Shown here one piece after another: positions 5,289 to 8,363 of a DNA stretch of 8,363 nucleotides (positions are counted from its first letter, which is position 1; every line of letters starts with the position of its first letter). The notes under the pieces are model-generated. The model did not search any database, had not been told where the DNA came from, and worked only from the letters and a program-made list of their open reading frames with translations. The position numbers and the translations under genes are program-made. Source of the stretch: an uncultured Ruminococcus sp. (lineage in GTDB: Bacteria; Bacillota; Clostridia; Oscillospirales; Ruminococcaceae); contig URTF01000087.1 of the NCBI GenBank assembly GCA_900550695.1, positions 1 to 8,363 of the forward strand, given 5' to 3'.

Positions 5289-7274
5289 TTATCTTAGTAA
5301 TTCGGTAACATTAAGGCTGTCCTCGGGGTTCGGGGAGCTGCCGTTGTCGGAATAAAGCGTGTATGTTCCTGCCTCATAGCCGATGAGCTTCAATGTATCG
5401 GCTGACAATTCTCCCGTACAGCCTGCAGGCTTTCCGAAAGGTATCGCCTTATTGCTGCGTATAAAGAACACAAGCTCGTCAAGAGCGGCATCAACATAAT
5501 GATGACCCTTCGGAAGTATCTGTGTTTCATAATTTTCATACGATCTCATTCTCACAAGCATCATTTCTTCGGGAAGATATACATATCGTCCATTTGTGTT
5601 CTGCTTGTAAACGGGAGCTATCATAAGCTCATTTCCGATAAGAAGCTGATCCTCGGTCTGCTTTGCCATATCATCATCGGGGAAATCAAATGAAAGGGGC
5701 TTGAACATCATTTCATTGTTTATAGCAGCCTTTAAAAATTCGCTGTAAAGATACGGGATAAGGCAGTACCTTATCTTTACCATTTCGGCGGCAGCACTTA
5801 CATTGTCAAAGCGGTAAAGCTCCTGCATACGAGTGCCGTCTGCGGAATGATTGCGGAAAAGAGGAGTGAACAGCGAGTACTGCAGCCAGCGGAGCATAAG
5901 ATCCTCGGTAGTATCCGCACCGAAGCCGCCAACGTCCGAGCCTATGAAAAGGAAGCCTGCCATATTGAGTGCAGGGAGCTGCTGCATTGACTGGAGGATA
6001 TGCGACCACCACGATTTGTTGTCACCCTGCCAGATACCGCCGCATCGGTGAGCGCCGATGTAGGACGAACGGGAGAAGAACAGCGTTCTCTTTTCGGGAC
6101 AGATCTCCTGCAATGCTTCAAATGCGGAACGTGTCATATTCATTCCGTAGAGGTTGTGGACATCGCTGTGCTTTATCATTTTGCCGCCAACGTTGTGATA
6201 GAACTTGTCGTAATCACCCTTGTTTCCGTTAAGTCCTGCGACCATTCCAGTAAATGTGAAATACTCGTTTATACCCATATTGCCCGAGGTGAGCTTTTTT
6301 ATCTCGGCGAGGGTGTCTGCAAGCCTGTCCTCGGTGTAGAATATCGCAGGCTCGTTCATATCGTTCCAGAAGCCTTCAATGCCAAGCTTTGTAAGAACGG
6401 AATATTTTTTGCCGAACCATTTTCTTGCTTCGGGCTGAAGAAAATCGGGGAAATGAACTCTTCCTGGCCAGACTGCGCCCACAAAATCTCCGCCCTGTGC
6501 ATTTTTGCAGAAGTAGTTATTGTGAACGCCCTCTTCGTAAACATCATAGCCTTCCTCTATCTTAACGCCTGCGTCAATGATAGGAACAAGGTGTATTCCC
6601 TGCTCTTTCATATCATTTACAAGCTTTTCAAGGTCGGGGAAACGCTCCTTGTCAACGGTAAAATCCTTGTAGCGTTCCATATAGTCGATGTCGAGATAGA
6701 TGCTGTCAAGGGGGATCCCTGCCGATTTGTAATTCTCCGCAACGGTGCGGATATCCTGTTCGTTTTTATATCCCCAGCGGCTCTGACCGTAGCCAAATGC
6801 CCAGAATGGCGGAATATAGCTCCTGCCGATAAGCTGTCTGAACTGCTTAACTATGTCCTTTTCGTTTTCGCCTGTGATGATATAAACGATCAGGTCGTTT
6901 TTATCGGCTTTTATCCTCATTTCGCTTCTTTTTGTATAGCCGATGTCAAATTCCATTCTTCCGGCGTAATCAAAGAATACGCCGAAGGTCTGCTTTCCGC
7001 TTATGATGATGAAATTATGCGAGCCGTAGAGCGAGCGGGTGTCCTCTTGGTGATTGGGATTGTCGTAGTTCCAGCTTACATACTGCCAGCCTCTTTTGTT
7101 GATGCCTCTTATCTGTTCGCCAAGTCCGTAAACAACATCATCTTCGGAAAAACGATAGACAAACCCGCCCTCTCCGTCTGTTTCAAAGTATGGGAGAACA
7201 TCTTCCGAAGCCGAAATGTCTTTTACAACTGCTTCTGTGGGGAACGGTTCACCGTAAATATATTTTTTTATCAT
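5289..7274 (-). CDS. GH31 alpha-glucosidase, probably isomaltose-preferring
   Basis: This 661-residue cytoplasmic enzyme has no signal peptide and hydrolyses terminal alpha-glucosides with retention of configuration. It has an N-terminal beta-sandwich (about 1-145), a TIM barrel (about 150-520) and C-terminal beta domains. The catalytic nucleophile is D305 in GFWNDMNEP and the acid/base is D418 in GGIWQGDNKSWW; other GH31 marks are FGYGQSRWGY and YLDIDYM. Length and motif spacing follow the Ruminococcus (Blautia) obeum enzyme Ro-alphaG1 with a constant two-residue offset. In that enzyme, from memory, Trp169 favours alpha-1,6 bonds; the equivalent Trp167 is kept here, so isomaltose-type substrates are likely. 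Start 7274 is chosen because CTTCCTTT (AAAGGAAG on the coding strand, 7289-7282) lies 7 bases before it. The upstream in-frame ATG at 7343 has no such site and would run through the promoter region. The gene is divergent from the AraC regulator. Confidence 0.93.
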   Translation of the reverse strand: MIKKYIYGEPFPTEAVVKDISASEDVLPYFETDGEGGFVYRFSEDDVVYGLGEQIRGINKRGWQYVSWNYDNPNHQEDTRSLYGSHNFIIISGKQTFGVFFDYAGRMEFDIGYTKRSEMRIKADKNDLIVYIITGENEKDIVKQFRQLIGRSYIPPFWAFGYGQSRWGYKNEQDIRTVAENYKSAGIPLDSIYLDIDYMERYKDFTVDKERFPDLEKLVNDMKEQGIHLVPIIDAGVKIEEGYDVYEEGVHNNYFCKNAQGGDFVGAVWPGRVHFPDFLQPEARKWFGKKYSVLTKLGIEGFWNDMNEPAIFYTEDRLADTLAEIKKLTSGNMGINEYFTFTGMVAGLNGNKGDYDKFYHNVGGKMIKHSDVHNLYGMNMTRSAFEALQEICPEKRTLFFSRSSYIGAHRCGGIWQGDNKSWWSHILQSMQQLPALNMAGFLFIGSDVGGFGADTTEDLMLRWLQYSLFTPLFRNHSADGTRMQELYRFDNVSAAAEMVKIRYCLIPYLYSEFLKAAINNEMMFKPLSFDFPDDDMAKQTEDQLLIGNELMIAPVYKQNTNGRYVYLPEEMMLVRMRSYENYETQILPKGHHYVDAALDELVFFIRSNKAIPFGKPAGCTGELSADTLKLIGYEAGTYTLYSDNGSSPNPEDSLNVTELLR

Positions 7275-7299
7275 TTGAGCACTTCCTTTCACAATACCG

Positions 7300-7328
7300 T
7301 TGAAATTTATTCTTCTGTATGATATAAT
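7300..7328 (+). promoter_or_regulatory. sigma-A promoter of the araC-family gene
   Basis: TTGAAA (7300-7305), a 17-base spacer and a perfect TATAAT (7323-7328) predict a start near 7335, leaving a leader of about 70 bases before the ATG at 7405. Confidence 0.7.
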
Positions 7329-7352
7329 ACTATAAAATATCACTTAAATCTA
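7319..7352 (-). promoter_or_regulatory. candidate promoter of the GH31 gene
   Basis: On the minus strand two overlapping options exist: TAGATT (7352-7347), 17 bases, TATTAT (7329-7324); or TTTAAG (7348-7343), 18 bases, TATCAT (7324-7319). Both have good -10 and poor -35 boxes, which fits activator dependence. They overlap the divergent regulator promoter. Confidence 0.4.
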
Positions 7353-7360
7353 TTGATATT
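7336..7360. promoter_or_regulatory. candidate operator, inverted repeat in the divergent region
   Basis: AATATC (7336-7341) and GATATT (7355-7360) form an inverted repeat with 19-bp spacing between half-sites. It covers the GH31 -35 region and the early transcribed region of the regulator gene. The AraC-family neighbour is the obvious candidate binder. The repeat is short and AT-rich, so chance is possible. Confidence 0.3.
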
Positions 7361-7404
7361 CTACTGAATACCGATACTATCCTACTTTTTAAAAGGAGAA
7401 GCCT

Positions 7405-8271
7405 ATGAACGATCCCACTTCAAAGGAAAAACGGATACACAGCTCGGGAATAAAGCCGTTCAGCTATTACAAATGCGTCATTCCCGATCATTTTTACTGT
7501 GTTCCCATGCACTGGCACAGCGAATTTGAGATAAATTTTATCCGTGAAGGCTCGGCAGAGTTTATCTGCGGCGATGAGAAATTTACTTCCGCAAAGGGCG
7601 ATATTATCATCACTCAGCCGAACGTTCTGCACTCTATCTATCCCTGCGCCAATACGAATCAGGTGTATGACACTCTTGTTTTCAGTTCCGAAATATTCGG
7701 CAGCTCGCAGTCGGACAGATATATCAATGAATGTATCCGACCGCTTACCGACGGCAGTATGCGGATATCCGCACATATTACTCCCGAGCATCATTATTAT
7801 ACCGAGCTGGCTGTGACTGCCGAGAATATATTTTCCTGCGCAAAGGGTGATACTCCGCAGCTTGATATGCTTATGCGCAGTGAGCTTATAAAGCTGTTCT
7901 GGCTGCTGGAAACAGAAGCGGAGCAAAGCGGCTTTAACGGAAGATCCGACAGCGTTATCCGTCCTGCGCTGGAATATATCGCAGAGCATTACAGCGAAAA
8001 CATTACCGTTGCTCATCTTGCGGAGTGCGTTCATCTCAGTGAAAGCTATTTTATGAACCGATTCCGTAAGCAGGTCGGACTCAGTGCGGTGGAATACATT
8101 TCACATTTCAGGATAGATACAGCCTGTCGGGAGCTTATCGGCACAAAAAAGAGCGTGCTTGAAATCGCATTTGACTGCGGATTCCGCAATATCTCCAATT
8201 TTAACAGACAATTCCGAAAAATAACAGGCTGTTCTCCAAGCGAATACAGAAACAGAGTTACAGTGCTGTAG
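7405..8271 (+). CDS. AraC-family transcriptional regulator with cupin sensor domain
   Basis: This 288-residue protein has the usual AraC-family layout and length. The N-terminal cupin domain (about 20-95) contains MHWHSEFEINFIREGSAEF and GDIIITQPNVLHSI, with His36, His38 and His76 lining the usual ligand pocket. The C-terminal DNA-binding domain (about 185-288) has two helix-turn-helix units: ITVAHLAECVHLSESYFMNR (about 200-219) and SVLEIAFDCGFRNISNFNRQ (about 250-269), ending in the family motif GCSPSEYR. AAAAGGAG (7391-7398) lies 6 bases before the ATG. It is divergent from the GH31 gene across 130 bases, so it most likely controls that gene in response to a sugar, and perhaps itself. The ligand cannot be read from the sequence. 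Confidence 0.92.
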   Translation: MNDPTSKEKRIHSSGIKPFSYYKCVIPDHFYCVPMHWHSEFEINFIREGSAEFICGDEKFTSAKGDIIITQPNVLHSIYPCANTNQVYDTLVFSSEIFGSSQSDRYINECIRPLTDGSMRISAHITPEHHYYTELAVTAENIFSCAKGDTPQLDMLMRSELIKLFWLLETEAEQSGFNGRSDSVIRPALEYIAEHYSENITVAHLAECVHLSESYFMNRFRKQVGLSAVEYISHFRIDTACRELIGTKKSVLEIAFDCGFRNISNFNRQFRKITGCSPSEYRNRVTVL

Positions 8272-8313
8272 GTCACTTTTATAAGGGTCGGCGGAAAACA
8301 GCCGCTATCGATT

Positions 8314-8363
8314 TATACTAAACACCAATTAAAAACTATACAAAAAATCAAGCAAAAACTCTG
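8314..8363. repeat. MITE copy 3 or second IS630 end, cut by the window edge
   Basis: TATACTAAACACCAATTAAA matches the IS end at 832-870 almost base for base. ACAAAAAATCAAGCAAAA then repeats the left arm of MITE copy 1 (2150-2167) exactly, and CTC follows in both. This links the two sequence types in one element. It starts about 42 bases after the araC-family stop codon. Only one end is visible, so a full IS cannot be excluded. Confidence 0.65.

Noticed and set aside
6000..7322. A 440-codon open frame on the plus strand opposite the GH31 gene
   Set aside because: It lies antisense to a gene with firm catalytic motifs, has no ribosome binding site or recognisable domain, and is explained by the codon bias of the real gene.
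7275..7343. N-terminal extension of the GH31 protein to an ATG at 7343
   Set aside because: The extension has no ribosome binding site, is not found in the related enzyme, and would cover the divergent promoter region.
8290..8306. Small hairpin after the araC-family gene as a terminator
   Set aside because: The stem is only four or five base pairs (GCGG with CCGC) and no T tract follows; the nearby MITE end could do this job but is cut off.

Overview
The window looks like a piece of a Ruminococcus-like Clostridia (Oscillospiraceae) chromosome. The reasons are moderate GC, strong AGGAGG-type ribosome binding sites, short lipoprotein signals with Ser/Thr/Glu-rich linkers, and a GH31 enzyme close in length and motifs to a known gut Ruminococcus/Blautia alpha-glucosidase. 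This is inferred from style and protein families, not from a marker gene.

Layout. Positions 1-870 hold the 5' part of an IS630-family insertion sequence on the minus strand. It has two overlapping frames joined by a clear -1 slippery heptamer and its own promoter next to the terminal repeat. It has cut pnuC (nicotinamide riboside transporter), leaving only the C-terminal third at 869-1135. A gene for an endonuclease IV-like TIM-barrel protein follows (1172-2029). Next come a promoter-like box, an intrinsic terminator and a 111-bp MITE, then two tandem genes for paralogous lipoproteins (2264-3403 and 3413-5140). The second lipoprotein carries an extra leucine-rich-repeat-like domain. A second MITE of about 113 bp starts at the base after its stop codon and carries a strong symmetric hairpin that can end transcription on both strands. 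On the far side, pointing toward it, is a cytoplasmic GH31 alpha-glucosidase gene (7274-5289, minus). It is divergently paired with an AraC-family regulator gene (7405-8271, plus). The start of a third MITE-like end runs off the window at 8314-8363.

How it fits together. The AraC regulator and GH31 gene share a 130-bp divergent promoter region and probably form a sugar-responsive pair acting on imported isomaltose-type oligosaccharides. The lipoprotein pair is probably one surface-exposed operon of unknown function. The main unifying signal is a family of short hairpin elements whose ends match the end of the resident IS630 element. These non-autonomous copies fill the gene borders and seem to have become part of local transcription punctuation. 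No CRISPR array, tRNA or rRNA was seen.
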